From Arcobacter sp. (GTDB taxonomy: Bacteria; Campylobacterota; Campylobacteria; Campylobacterales; Arcobacteraceae): a DNA stretch of 7,595 bases. The position numbers and the translations under genes were made by a program. The stretch is from positions 1 to 7,595 of the forward strand of contig DAOVXU010000075.1 of the NCBI GenBank assembly GCA_030635995.1. The letters run 5' to 3'. The stretch's first letter is position 1, and each line of letters starts with the position of its first letter. This document shows, in pieces, positions 1-5,507 of this stretch. The notes under the pieces were generated by a model, which was not told the DNA's origin, searched no databases, and saw only the letters and a list, made by a program, of their open reading frames with translations.

Positions 1-342
1 AATATCACAAAGTTCATCTTCTGTATATTTTTTAGTTAGTTCAGTTGCTATTTTCTTGGAGATACCTTTTACTATTTTTGTTAGAAAGAAAAATATCTCT
101 TCATCTTTAAGTTCTAAAGATATAAAAGTAAATTGCACACCATATTTTTTATGTGTTTCCCAATTTCCTTTTAAAAGTATCTCTTCCCCTTCAAGTTTTG
201 TAATATCAGTATCAAAATATTGTCCACAAACTTTTTGATTATTTTCAAGAACTGCTATACAATATTTATTTTCTTCATTTTGGTATAAAACTTTTTTTAA
301 TACACCAGTAAGATTAACTGTAGCTTGGTTAGTGTCCATCAT
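1..342 (-). CDS. recD2: RecD2-type ATP-dependent DNA helicase, N-terminal fragment
   Basis: The reverse strand is open from an ATG at 342 (a second ATG is at 339) to the window edge, giving 114 residues and no stop, so only the N-terminus is visible. RecD2 proteins are 5'-3' superfamily 1B helicases acting in DNA repair or recombination without RecBC. Numbering from the ATG at 339, residues 9-76 fit the N-terminal OB-like domain, with the pattern LTGVLKKVLYQNEENKYCIA and, near residues 52-70, the usual 'G.W..H..YG.QF'. Residues 89-112 (VKGISKKIATELTKKY and following) fit the helix-hairpin-helix segment. The helicase motifs lie outside the window, so activity cannot be judged. An AGGA lies 12 nt before the ATG at 342, which favours that start. 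The start overlaps the end of the upstream minus-strand gene by 14 nt, implying co-transcription. The family call is fairly firm; the exact subfamily is inferred. Confidence 0.8.
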   Translation of the reverse strand, partial: MMDTNQATVNLTGVLKKVLYQNEENKYCIAVLENNQKVCGQYFDTDITKLEGEEILLKGNWETHKKYGVQFTFISLELKDEEIFFFLTKIVKGISKKIATELTKKYTEDELCDI

Positions 343-700
343 GAAAGTTTTTTTTCCTATGTTTATCTTTTTTATAGCTTGATTTATTTTTTTCTTTATG
401 TAAAAGATTTGCTTCTTTAAGTAGAAGTTGCTGTTCATCTTCAAATGTTTTAGAGTGTGTTTCTATCTTTTGAAGTGTTGTATTTACATACTCTTGGAGT
501 TTTTTATGATATTCACTATCTAATCTTATAGCTTGTACTTTTTGTATCTCTTGATAATATTTTTCTATATTTATTTTAAATATCTCAAAATTAAATTGGG
601 GATGCTTAAGAAGTGATATAGCCCTTGAGGTAAATTTTTCAAGTATCCTAATATATTTTAATCGTAAAGTTTTTTCACTTGGTGGTTGGTATTCTCTCAT
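329..700 (-). CDS. Uncharacterised lysine-rich helical protein overlapping recD2
   Basis: This 123-residue product was not recognised. After a short N-terminus with a PPSEKTL patch, residues 11-60 look mixed hydrophobic and charged helix (ILEKFTSRAISLL, FNFEIFKINIEKYY). Residues 61-100 are a charged, probably coiled-coil helix rich in K, E and Q. The last 23 residues are strongly basic (HKEKNKSSYKKDKHRKKNFH). No signal peptide, membrane segment or cysteine motif is visible, so a cytoplasmic protein is likely, and the basic tail could contact nucleic acid or ribosomes (inference). The gene ends inside the start of the RecD2-type helicase gene, so the two are probably one operon with coupled translation. 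No clear Shine-Dalgarno precedes the ATG at 700. A TATGAT hexamer on the minus strand at 713-718 would give a leader of only about 6 nt, so the start is uncertain. Confidence 0.7.
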   Translation of the reverse strand: MREYQPPSEKTLRLKYIRILEKFTSRAISLLKHPQFNFEIFKINIEKYYQEIQKVQAIRLDSEYHKKLQEYVNTTLQKIETHSKTFEDEQQLLLKEANLLHKEKNKSSYKKDKHRKKNFHDGH

Positions 701-762
701 AAGTACAATAATATCATAATTTCTGTTATAGTAGTATCATCAATAGATATAACATATATTAA

Positions 763-1044
763 AAAGAAATTAATAAATTAAATGACAGTAGATCATTATT
801 TTTATTTCCACTAAAAAATGATGCTGGACATTTAAGATACGAATGGTTAAAAGTTTTTAAAGATACAGATGTTAAATATAGAAAATTATATAGCTGTAGA
901 GATACTTTCGAAACTTTAATGTTACAAGAAAATATTATTTTTATAAATGTTCTAAGTATAAATAAGTGTATCCAGATCAAAATACCAAATATATCTTACA
1001 TAATATTACGTGTTCCTTACTTTATGCGTTATCATAAGAAGTAA
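763..1044 (+). pseudogene. Decayed C-terminal fragment of a tyrosine recombinase (integrase)
   Basis: This plus-strand frame is open for 93 codons after a stop at 760-762 but has no convincing start or Shine-Dalgarno. Within it, EWLKVFKDTDVKYRKLYSCR followed by DTFETLMLQENI resembles the catalytic domain of phage-type integrases, where the family pattern is about 'YR.LYDTRHTFATLML...NI.WVS..LGHK'. The box II arginine is kept (residue R of SCRDTF), but the histidine after it is D. The following stretch, IIFINVLSINKCIQ, has the right length for the 'ILWVS.MLGHKS' segment, with N where the catalytic histidine should be, and no tyrosine sits at the nucleophile position. The N-terminal core-binding half is absent. 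I read it as a non-functional relic of an integrase that once served a mobile element here. The assignment rests on motif resemblance only. An open reading frame on the opposite strand at 759-980 is judged a shadow. Confidence 0.55.
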
Positions 1045-1055
1045 ATCTAAAAGCC

Positions 1056-1084
1056 TTGACAATCATATGTTATTACAATATAAT
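1056..1084 (+). promoter_or_regulatory. Consensus sigma-70 promoter of mazEF
   Basis: TTGACA at 1056-1061 and TATAAT at 1079-1084 are separated by exactly 17 bp, a full match to the vegetative consensus in both boxes. Transcription should begin near 1091, leaving a leader of about 26 nt that contains the GGAG ribosome-binding site of mazE at 1107-1110. Such a complete -35 box is uncommon in Campylobacterota, where the -35 element is usually poorly conserved, and fits an autoregulated or imported cassette. Confidence 0.85.
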
Positions 1085-1105
1085 TACTATACGAATAAAT
1101 TATAT
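1078..1105. promoter_or_regulatory. Inverted repeat over mazEF -10 and leader, candidate operator
   Basis: ATATAATT (1078-1085) and its reverse complement AATTATAT (1098-1105) form 8-bp arms around a 12-bp spacer. One arm contains the -10 box and the other ends just before the ribosome-binding site. MazE-type antitoxins, alone or with MazF, bind palindromes in their own promoter, so this position is what autoregulation would require. The arms are pure A/T in an A/T-rich region, so chance occurrence is possible. Confidence 0.4.
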
Positions 1106-1116
1106 TGGAGTATAAA

Positions 1117-1377
1117 ATGACAATGCTAACACGAATAGGAAATTCACAAGGTATTAGAATACCAAAACCATTAATCACTCAAGCACATCTTGAAAATGTT
1201 CAAATTGATTTAGAAGTAGTAGAAAATGGTTTATTAATAAAACCAATTTTAACTTCAAGAAGAGAAAACTGGAAAGATAATATTGAAAATATTTTATTAC
1301 AAAATAAAAATATAGATGATATTGCAGTAATTGATGAATTATTAAATGATAATGATTTAGAAGATTATCAATGGTAG
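1117..1377 (+). CDS. mazE: MazE-type antitoxin (AbrB/MazE swapped-hairpin family)
   Basis: The product is 86 residues. The N-terminal MTMLTRIGNSQGIRIPKPLI is the AbrB/MazE DNA-binding signature (GNSxGIRIPK), and the following VQIDLEVVENGLLIKP completes the swapped-hairpin fold up to about residue 46. The C-terminal 40 residues are acidic and probably unfolded (NIDDIAVIDELLNDNDLEDY), the part that in MazE threads over MazF and blocks its active site. The start is placed at the ATG at 1117 because GGAG lies 6 nt upstream; a TTG four codons earlier lies inside the ribosome-binding site and is unlikely. The gene overlaps the toxin gene by 7 nt. Expected roles are neutralising the toxin and repressing the shared promoter. 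The family is clear; regulation is inferred from relatives. Confidence 0.88.
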   Translation: MTMLTRIGNSQGIRIPKPLITQAHLENVQIDLEVVENGLLIKPILTSRRENWKDNIENILLQNKNIDDIAVIDELLNDNDLEDYQW

Positions 1378-1721
1378 ATGATGTAATCCCGCAGGAACGA
1401 GGACAAATAAATAGATTTGATATAGTTTTAGTAAAATTAAATCCAACAGTTGGTTCAGAAATTCAAAAAACTAGACCTTGTATTATAATATCACCAAATG
1501 AGATGAATATTTTAAAAACAATTATTGTTGCTCCAATGACAAGTAAAGGATTTAATTTTATTTTTAGACCAAAAATAAAATTTGAAGATAAAAATGGTTT
1601 AGTATTATTAGATCAAATTAGGGCAGTTGATAAAGCTAGAGTAGTTAAAAAAATTGGAATAGTAGAAAAAAACAAATCAAAAGAAATATCAAAAATGCTT
1701 ACTGAGATATTTGAATATTAG
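1371..1721 (+). CDS. mazF: MazF/PemK-type endoribonuclease toxin
   Basis: The 116-residue product matches MazF/PemK toxins, ribosome-independent RNases that cut mRNA (sometimes rRNA or tRNA) at short sequence motifs. Visible hallmarks are RFDIVLVKLNPTVGSEIQKT leading into RPCIIIS, with the catalytic arginine of the KTRP motif at residue 35. The second catalytic residue is the threonine of APMTSK at residue 57, and the conserved GLVLLDQIRAVDKARVVKK lies near residues 76-94. Length is normal for the family and no disruption is seen, so the toxin appears intact. The ATG overlaps the end of mazE (7 nt), typical of translational coupling. About 14 residues precede the usual family start at RFDIVL, but no later in-frame ATG exists. 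The cut sequence cannot be predicted from this. Its neighbours, an integrase relic and an IS-like tail, mark it as an accessory module. Confidence 0.92.
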   Translation: MVDDVIPQERGQINRFDIVLVKLNPTVGSEIQKTRPCIIISPNEMNILKTIIVAPMTSKGFNFIFRPKIKFEDKNGLVLLDQIRAVDKARVVKKIGIVEKNKSKEISKMLTEIFEY

Positions 1722-1722
1722 G

Positions 1723-1854
1723 ATAGCAAGTGTAATTGAAATTGAGAACTCTACATTACCTCAAAATTTTAATTTGTATAATAACAACTGGCACAAATCC
1801 GGTACAGTTGAAAATTTGAAGGGCAGGAAGTCCTTAGAAATAAGGGCTGGTTGA
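1723..1854 (+). pseudogene. Coding-like tail without a start, possibly the 3' end of a TnpB gene
   Basis: Immediately after mazF, in another frame, the plus strand stays open to a TGA at 1852-1854. The frame is open from 1645, but the part before 1721 overlaps mazF and is probably fortuitous. The translated tail includes VIEIENSTLPQNFNLYNNNW and then HKSGTVENLKGRKSLEIRAG. There is no ATG or ribosome-binding site. Its last codons fall inside a hairpin that resembles the right end of IS200/IS605 elements, where TnpB genes often run into the terminal hairpin and end in a 'GRK/GSP'-like tail. I therefore read it as the remaining 3' end of a lost tnpB-type gene. I do not recognise the protein sequence itself, so a remnant of another gene, or a chance open frame in A/T-rich DNA, cannot be excluded. 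Confidence 0.35.
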
Positions 1855-1855
1855 T
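1821..1855 (+). mobile_element. IS200/IS605-like right-end hairpin (remnant)
   Basis: On the plus strand, 1830-1836 (GTCCTTA) pairs with 1841-1847 (TAAGGGC) to form a 7-bp stem with one T-G wobble and a GAAA tetraloop at 1837-1840. The flanks GGGCAGGAA before and TGGTTGA after give the layout 'caGGAAG-CC..stem..loop..stem-GGttGA', close to the common right end of IS605-group elements. In active elements this region also encodes the 3' scaffold of the TnpB guide RNA. No left end, tnpA or intact tnpB is present in the window, so only a remnant could remain. The hairpin itself is certain as sequence; the IS assignment is inference. Confidence 0.4.
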
Positions 1856-2192
1856 AAAAGGTACAGCGGTAAGCTGCGTTTTGTCGTGGATAATAATTTA
1901 TCTAGTTTTTAAATTACTTTAAAAATCTTGCGAGAACGGATGTTGTGAAGTTTTTACCGTGTTCTCTTGCTTTTGGTTGGGTTTACATAACTGTTAAGAT
2001 TGCTCAAAACACTGGTAAGCTCTTACCTTACCGTTTCACCTTTTCCTAAATCTAACCAAGATATTAGGTAGTATACTTTCTGTTGCACTATCCCTTGGGT
2101 TGCCCCAGCCATCTTTTAGATGGAACCATACTTCACTAAAGCCCAGACTTTCCTCTTGAATTTTAATTCAAGTTATTATCTGCCGTACCTTT
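1854..2192 (-). ncRNA. rnpB: RNase P RNA (M1 RNA)
   Basis: The reverse strand encodes the catalytic RNA of RNase P, which removes 5' leaders from pre-tRNAs. The bacterial type A cores are visible: AGAGGAAAGTCTGGGC (2156-2141), GGTGAAACGGTAAGGTAAGA with GCTTACCAGTG (about 2040-2010), and near the 3' end ACAAAACGCAGCTTAC (1884-1869). Helices can be paired by eye. P1 is AAAGGTACGGC (2192-2182) with GCTGTACCTTT (1867-1857), with one G-U pair. P2 is GATAAT (2180-2175) with ATTATC (1894-1889). P3 is an 18-nt palindromic hairpin at 2155-2172. The ends are set by P1 and could move by a few nucleotides, giving about 339 nt. It lies 24 bp after lolA on the same strand. No Rho-independent terminator is evident beyond the 3' end, where IS-like sequence begins at once. 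Confidence 0.95.
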
Positions 2193-2198
2193 AATGCA

Positions 2199-2204
2199 AT
2201 CGTA
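2199..2204 (-). promoter_or_regulatory. Candidate -10 box of rnpB
   Basis: Read on the minus strand, TACGAT occupies -12 to -7 relative to a start at 2192, the exact spacing expected, and keeps the key T, A and final T of the -10 consensus. Upstream sequence is A/T-rich without a clear -35, as is usual in Campylobacterota. It lies in the 24-bp gap after the lolA stop codon, so its upstream region is the 3' end of lolA. Confidence 0.4.
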
Positions 2205-2216
2205 ACTAAAAATAAC

Positions 2217-2732
2217 TTATTTTTTTATAATGTCATATTCATTTGGAATAGTATATTGAAAAATATTTTTACTTAATCTGATATTTTTTTCACTATTTAT
2301 AAATAATATTTCAATTTTATTTTCAATTTCATCCATATAATTTATTGAAAATAATAGATTATTCTTTAGTTTTATTGTGTATAAAATATTATTTACATCA
2401 TTTTTATATAGATCTTTAGATACTTTTTGTGAATTATTTATTATATTAAATAAATTTAATTCTTTCTCCATAGTTGATAAAATCACTTGTTCTAATTCTG
2501 GTTCAACAATCATAACTTTTGTACCATCTATATATACATTTTTTTTAACAGGAGATAAATATTTCCATAAGATATTAGAATCTTCAGTTATGTAAATTTC
2601 ACCCTTATATTCTATTTTATTATTTGAACTATTTGTTACTGTTTGTGTAAAATTTGATTTATATGTTGTAAATTCAAAAATTTGTCCATAAAACAGTGTT
2701 GTTGTTAATAATAATATGCTTAATACTTTCAT
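2217..2732 (-). CDS. lolA: LolA, periplasmic outer-membrane lipoprotein carrier
   Basis: The 171-residue product matches LolA, which accepts lipoproteins released from the inner membrane by the Lol ABC transporter and carries them through the periplasm to the outer membrane. Residues 1-16 (MKVLSILLLTTTLFYG) form a short Sec signal peptide without a lipobox, as expected for a soluble periplasmic protein. Family features include the FTQTVTN segment near 28-34, then EYKGEIYI and ILWKYLSPVKKNVYIDG at residues 54-70, and VMIVEPELEQVI at 73-84. The length is slightly short compared with E. coli LolA but normal for Campylobacterota. The start is supported by AAAGGA (2738-2743) 5 nt upstream. It diverges from secA, an arrangement known from Campylobacter, and is followed at once by rnpB on the same strand. 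Confidence 0.87.
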   Translation of the reverse strand: MKVLSILLLTTTLFYGQIFEFTTYKSNFTQTVTNSSNNKIEYKGEIYITEDSNILWKYLSPVKKNVYIDGTKVMIVEPELEQVILSTMEKELNLFNIINNSQKVSKDLYKNDVNNILYTIKLKNNLLFSINYMDEIENKIEILFINSEKNIRLSKNIFQYTIPNEYDIIKK

Positions 2733-2755
2733 AATTATCCTTTAGATATAATCGC

Positions 2756-2765
2756 TATTATAATA
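2756..2765. promoter_or_regulatory. Palindromic shared -10 of the divergent lolA/secA promoters
   Basis: TATTATAATA is a perfect 10-bp palindrome that contains TATAAT on the plus strand (2759-2764) and on the minus strand (2757-2762). The plus-strand box would start secA mRNA near 2771, with AGGA at 2781-2784 before the ATG at 2794. The minus-strand box would start lolA mRNA near 2750, with AAAGGA before the ATG at 2732. Both leaders would be about 20 nt. A second plus-strand TATAAT at 2747-2752 is an alternative for secA. No -35 boxes stand out. Confidence 0.55.
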
Positions 2766-2793
2766 AAAATAAACTTTATGAGGAATAAAATAT

Positions 2794-5400
2794 ATGTTAG
2801 GAATTTTTGGAAAGATATTTGGAACAAAAAATGATAAAGAGATTAAGAAATATATAAAAAGGGTAGTATTGATAAATGCCTTGGAGTCTAAATATCAAGC
2901 GATGAGTGATGAGGAGATACAATCTGCCATAAATGATATTAAAGATTCTATTCAAAATAATGAAAAAACATTAGATGAAGTTTTAAATGAAGTGTTTGCA
3001 ATAGTAAGAGAATCTAGTGTTAGAGTTTTAAAAATGCGACATTATGATGTTCAAATTATTGGTGGATTAGTTTTAAATGATTCACGAATTGCTGAGATGA
3101 AAACAGGTGAGGGTAAAACTCTTGTAGGAACATTACCTGTTGTTTTAAATGCACTTACTGGAAAAGGTGTGCATGTTGTTACTGTAAATGATTATTTGGC
3201 TTCAAGAGATGCTATTGAACTTGAACCTTTATATAATTTTCTTGGTCTTACTGTAGGTGCATTAACAGGTGATATACCAAGTGATGAACAACGAAAAGAG
3301 ATATATAATTCTGATGTAGTATATGGAACAAATAATGAATTTGGATTTGATTTTTTAAGAGATAACATGGCTTATGAACTTGAAGAGAAAGTTCAAAGAG
3401 AGCATTATTTTGTAATTGTAGATGAAGTTGATTCAATTTTAATTGATGAGGCTAGAACACCTTTAATTATCTCTGGACCTACAAATCATAAAAGTGATAA
3501 CTATGTAAGATCAAATGAGATTGCATTGAAACTTGAAAAAGGTGAAAGGATAGAGCCTACAAAAGCTGATGAAAAAGTTATAATGACTGGGGATTTTTAT
3601 GTAGATGAGAAAAATAAATCAGTTCTTTTAACAGATGAGGGTGTTTTAAATGCTGAAAAATTATTTGAAGTTGATAATCTTTATTCTTTGGAACATGCGG
3701 GACTTTCACACCATCTTGATCAAGCTTTAAAATCAAATTTTATTTTTGAAAAAGATGTTGATTATGTGGTTCAAAACAATGAAGTTGTCATTGTTGATGA
3801 GTTTACAGGAAGATTAAGTGAAGGTAGAAGATTTAGTGATGGGTTACATCAAGCACTTGAAGCAAAAGAGGGTGTTCAAATACAAGATGAATCTCAAACA
3901 TTAGCTGATATTACATTTCAAAATTATTTTAGAATGTATGAAAAATTAGCAGGTATGACAGGAACAGCACAAACTGAAGCTACTGAATTTGCTGAGATTT
4001 ATGACCTTGATGTTGTATCAATTCCTACAAATGTAAAAGTACTAAGAGATGATAGAAATGACTTAATATTTAAAAGTGATAGAGAGAAATTTGATGCTGT
4101 ATGCCTTAAAATAAAAGAATACAGTGAGAAAGGGCAACCTGTACTTGTGGGTACTGCTTCTATTGAAAAAAGTGAATATTTACATAAATTACTTAAAGAA
4201 AGAAAAGTACCCCATACAGTTTTAAATGCTAAACAACATGAAAAAGAGGGAAAAATTGTAGAAGATGCAGGGCTTAAAGGTGCTGTTACTATTGCTACAA
4301 ATATGGCTGGTCGTGGTGTAGATATTAAACTTCCTCCTGAATGTATTGAACTTGGTGGATTAGCAATTATAGGAACTGAAAGACACGAAAGTAGAAGAAT
4401 TGATAATCAGCTAAGAGGTAGAAGTGGACGACAAGGTGATGTTGGTGAATCTCAATTTTATTTAAGTCTTGAGGATAATCTTTTAAGAATATTTGGTTCT
4501 GATAAAATTGCTGGTATTATGGAAAGACTTGGGATAGAAGAGGGTGAACATATAGAATCTGGTATGGTTACAAGAGCTGTTGAAAATGCCCAAAAGAAAG
4601 TTGAAACAATGCACTTTGAAAGTAGAAAACATCTACTTGAGTATGACGATGTTGCTAATGCACAAAGAAAAGTAATCTATCAATTTAGAAGTGATCTATT
4701 AAATAAAGAGTTTAATATAGATGATAAAATAGATGATAATATTAAAGAATATACCTCTACTACAATTGCAAATGCCCAAGAGATTAGTGCTACGCCTATG
4801 ATTGAAGATTTTGATTTTGATAATGTAGTGACAAAATTAAAAGAGGAATTAAATCTTGAAATATCTAAAGATGATATTGTTGCTGAAGATATGGATAATG
4901 TATCTGCTAAATTATTAACAATATTAAAAGATAGTTATAGTGCTAAAATGAGTGTAGCGGTTGAAGAGCAAAGAAAAGAGATAGAGAGAATTTTATATCT
5001 TCAAATTCTTGATAATGCTTGGAGAGAACACTTATACTCTATGGATACACTTAAAACAGGTATTGGGTTACGAGGTTATAATCAAAAAGATCCATTAGTT
5101 GAATATAAAAAAGAGAGTTATAATATGTTTATAGAGCTAATTGCTTCTATAAAATATGAGATAGTAAGAATTTTATTTACAGTTCAATTAAGAGATGAAG
5201 AAGCTGAAAAAAGAGAGCTTGAAGCTTTAAAAGCAAAGATGGAAGAATCAAATGCTCAAATTTCTACAAATAAAGAAGAAAAAAGAGTTGAAATAAAAAA
5301 GAAAATAGCTAGAAATGAACCTTGCCCTTGTGGTAGTGGTAAAAAATATAAGTTATGTTGTGGAAGAAGTGGACCTAAAAAAGGTTTATTGGCACAATAA
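2794..5400 (+). CDS. secA: SecA, protein translocase ATPase
   Basis: The 868-residue product is SecA, the motor ATPase that drives unfolded preproteins through SecYEG in the inner membrane. The Walker A motif MKTGEGKT is at residues 102-109 and the DEVD Walker B at 210-213, followed by DEAR at 218-221. The pre-protein cross-linking domain follows, with EFTGRLSEGRRFSDGLHQAL. The second nucleotide-binding domain carries GTASIEKSEYL, TIATNMAGRGVDI and QLRGRSGRQGD. The helical scaffold and wing include LLEYDDVANAQRKVIY, and LQILDNAWREHLYSMD is well kept. The C-terminus ends with the zinc motif CPCGSGKKYKLCC (residues 844-856; four cysteines), used for SecB and lipid binding. Length matches other Campylobacterota SecA proteins and no lesion is visible. 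The start has AGGA 9 nt upstream. No strong terminator separates it from the cbpA promoter region, so readthrough is possible. Confidence 0.98.
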   Translation: MLGIFGKIFGTKNDKEIKKYIKRVVLINALESKYQAMSDEEIQSAINDIKDSIQNNEKTLDEVLNEVFAIVRESSVRVLKMRHYDVQIIGGLVLNDSRIAEMKTGEGKTLVGTLPVVLNALTGKGVHVVTVNDYLASRDAIELEPLYNFLGLTVGALTGDIPSDEQRKEIYNSDVVYGTNNEFGFDFLRDNMAYELEEKVQREHYFVIVDEVDSILIDEARTPLIISGPTNHKSDNYVRSNEIALKLEKGERIEPTKADEKVIMTGDFYVDEKNKSVLLTDEGVLNAEKLFEVDNLYSLEHAGLSHHLDQALKSNFIFEKDVDYVVQNNEVVIVDEFTGRLSEGRRFSDGLHQALEAKEGVQIQDESQTLADITFQNYFRMYEKLAGMTGTAQTEATEFAEIYDLDVVSIPTNVKVLRDDRNDLIFKSDREKFDAVCLKIKEYSEKGQPVLVGTASIEKSEYLHKLLKERKVPHTVLNAKQHEKEGKIVEDAGLKGAVTIATNMAGRGVDIKLPPECIELGGLAIIGTERHESRRIDNQLRGRSGRQGDVGESQFYLSLEDNLLRIFGSDKIAGIMERLGIEEGEHIESGMVTRAVENAQKKVETMHFESRKHLLEYDDVANAQRKVIYQFRSDLLNKEFNIDDKIDDNIKEYTSTTIANAQEISATPMIEDFDFDNVVTKLKEELNLEISKDDIVAEDMDNVSAKLLTILKDSYSAKMSVAVEEQRKEIERILYLQILDNAWREHLYSMDTLKTGIGLRGYNQKDPLVEYKKESYNMFIELIASIKYEIVRILFTVQLRDEEAEKRELEALKAKMEESNAQISTNKEEKRVEIKKKIARNEPCPCGSGKKYKLCCGRSGPKKGLLAQ

Positions 5401-5435
5401 TATAAAGTTAATACCTAATAGTAGGTCTGAGAAAT

Positions 5436-5462
5436 TTAGCACTCTGTATTGACGAGTGCTAA
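5436..5462. promoter_or_regulatory. CIRCE operator (HrcA binding site)
   Basis: The left arm TTAGCACTC (5436-5444) and right arm GAGTGCTAA (5454-5462) are perfect reverse complements separated by 9 bp, exactly the CIRCE consensus. HrcA represses heat-shock genes from this site and is inactivated on heating. The element overlaps the -35 box of the cbpA promoter, so bound HrcA should block RNA polymerase. The hrcA gene is not in the window. Confidence 0.97.
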
Positions 5463-5477
5463 TAAATATGGTACAAT
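5449..5477 (+). promoter_or_regulatory. Promoter of the cbpA operon
   Basis: TTGACG (5449-5454) and TACAAT (5472-5477) are 17 bp apart, a good sigma-70 promoter with five of six matches in each box. The -35 box sits in the CIRCE spacer and the first base of its right arm. Transcription would begin near 5484, leaving a 24-nt leader with AGGA at 5496-5499, 8 nt before the ATG. Confidence 0.8.
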
Positions 5478-5507
5478 GTATATTAAAAATAATATAGGAT
5501 AATAATA

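Noticed and set aside
56..238. Plus-strand open frame of 60 codons
   Set aside because: It is antisense to the RecD2-type coding sequence, which has clear family motifs.
759..980. Minus-strand open frame of 73 codons opposite the integrase-like fragment
   Set aside because: The protein has no recognisable pattern and no ribosome-binding site, while the plus strand carries integrase motifs; it is a shadow.
1785..1850. Resemblance of the GGCACAAATCCGGTACAG stretch to a cobalamin riboswitch
   Set aside because: Only a short core looks alike; the B12-box and surrounding helices are missing and no cobalamin-related gene follows.
1801..1867. GGTACAG occurring at 1801-1807 and again at 1860-1866, considered as an attachment-site repeat
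   Set aside because: The shared part is only 7 bp and its flanks differ, so chance is an adequate explanation.
2377..2595. Plus-strand open frame of 72 codons
   Set aside because: It is antisense to lolA, whose motifs and signal peptide are clear.
3248..3436. Minus-strand open frame of 62 codons
   Set aside because: It lies antisense within the ATPase domain of secA.
5413..5426. Small hairpin (ACCTA-ATAG-TAGGT) after secA, considered as a terminator
   Set aside because: The stem is only 5 bp and is not followed by a T-tract, so a Rho-independent terminator is not supported.
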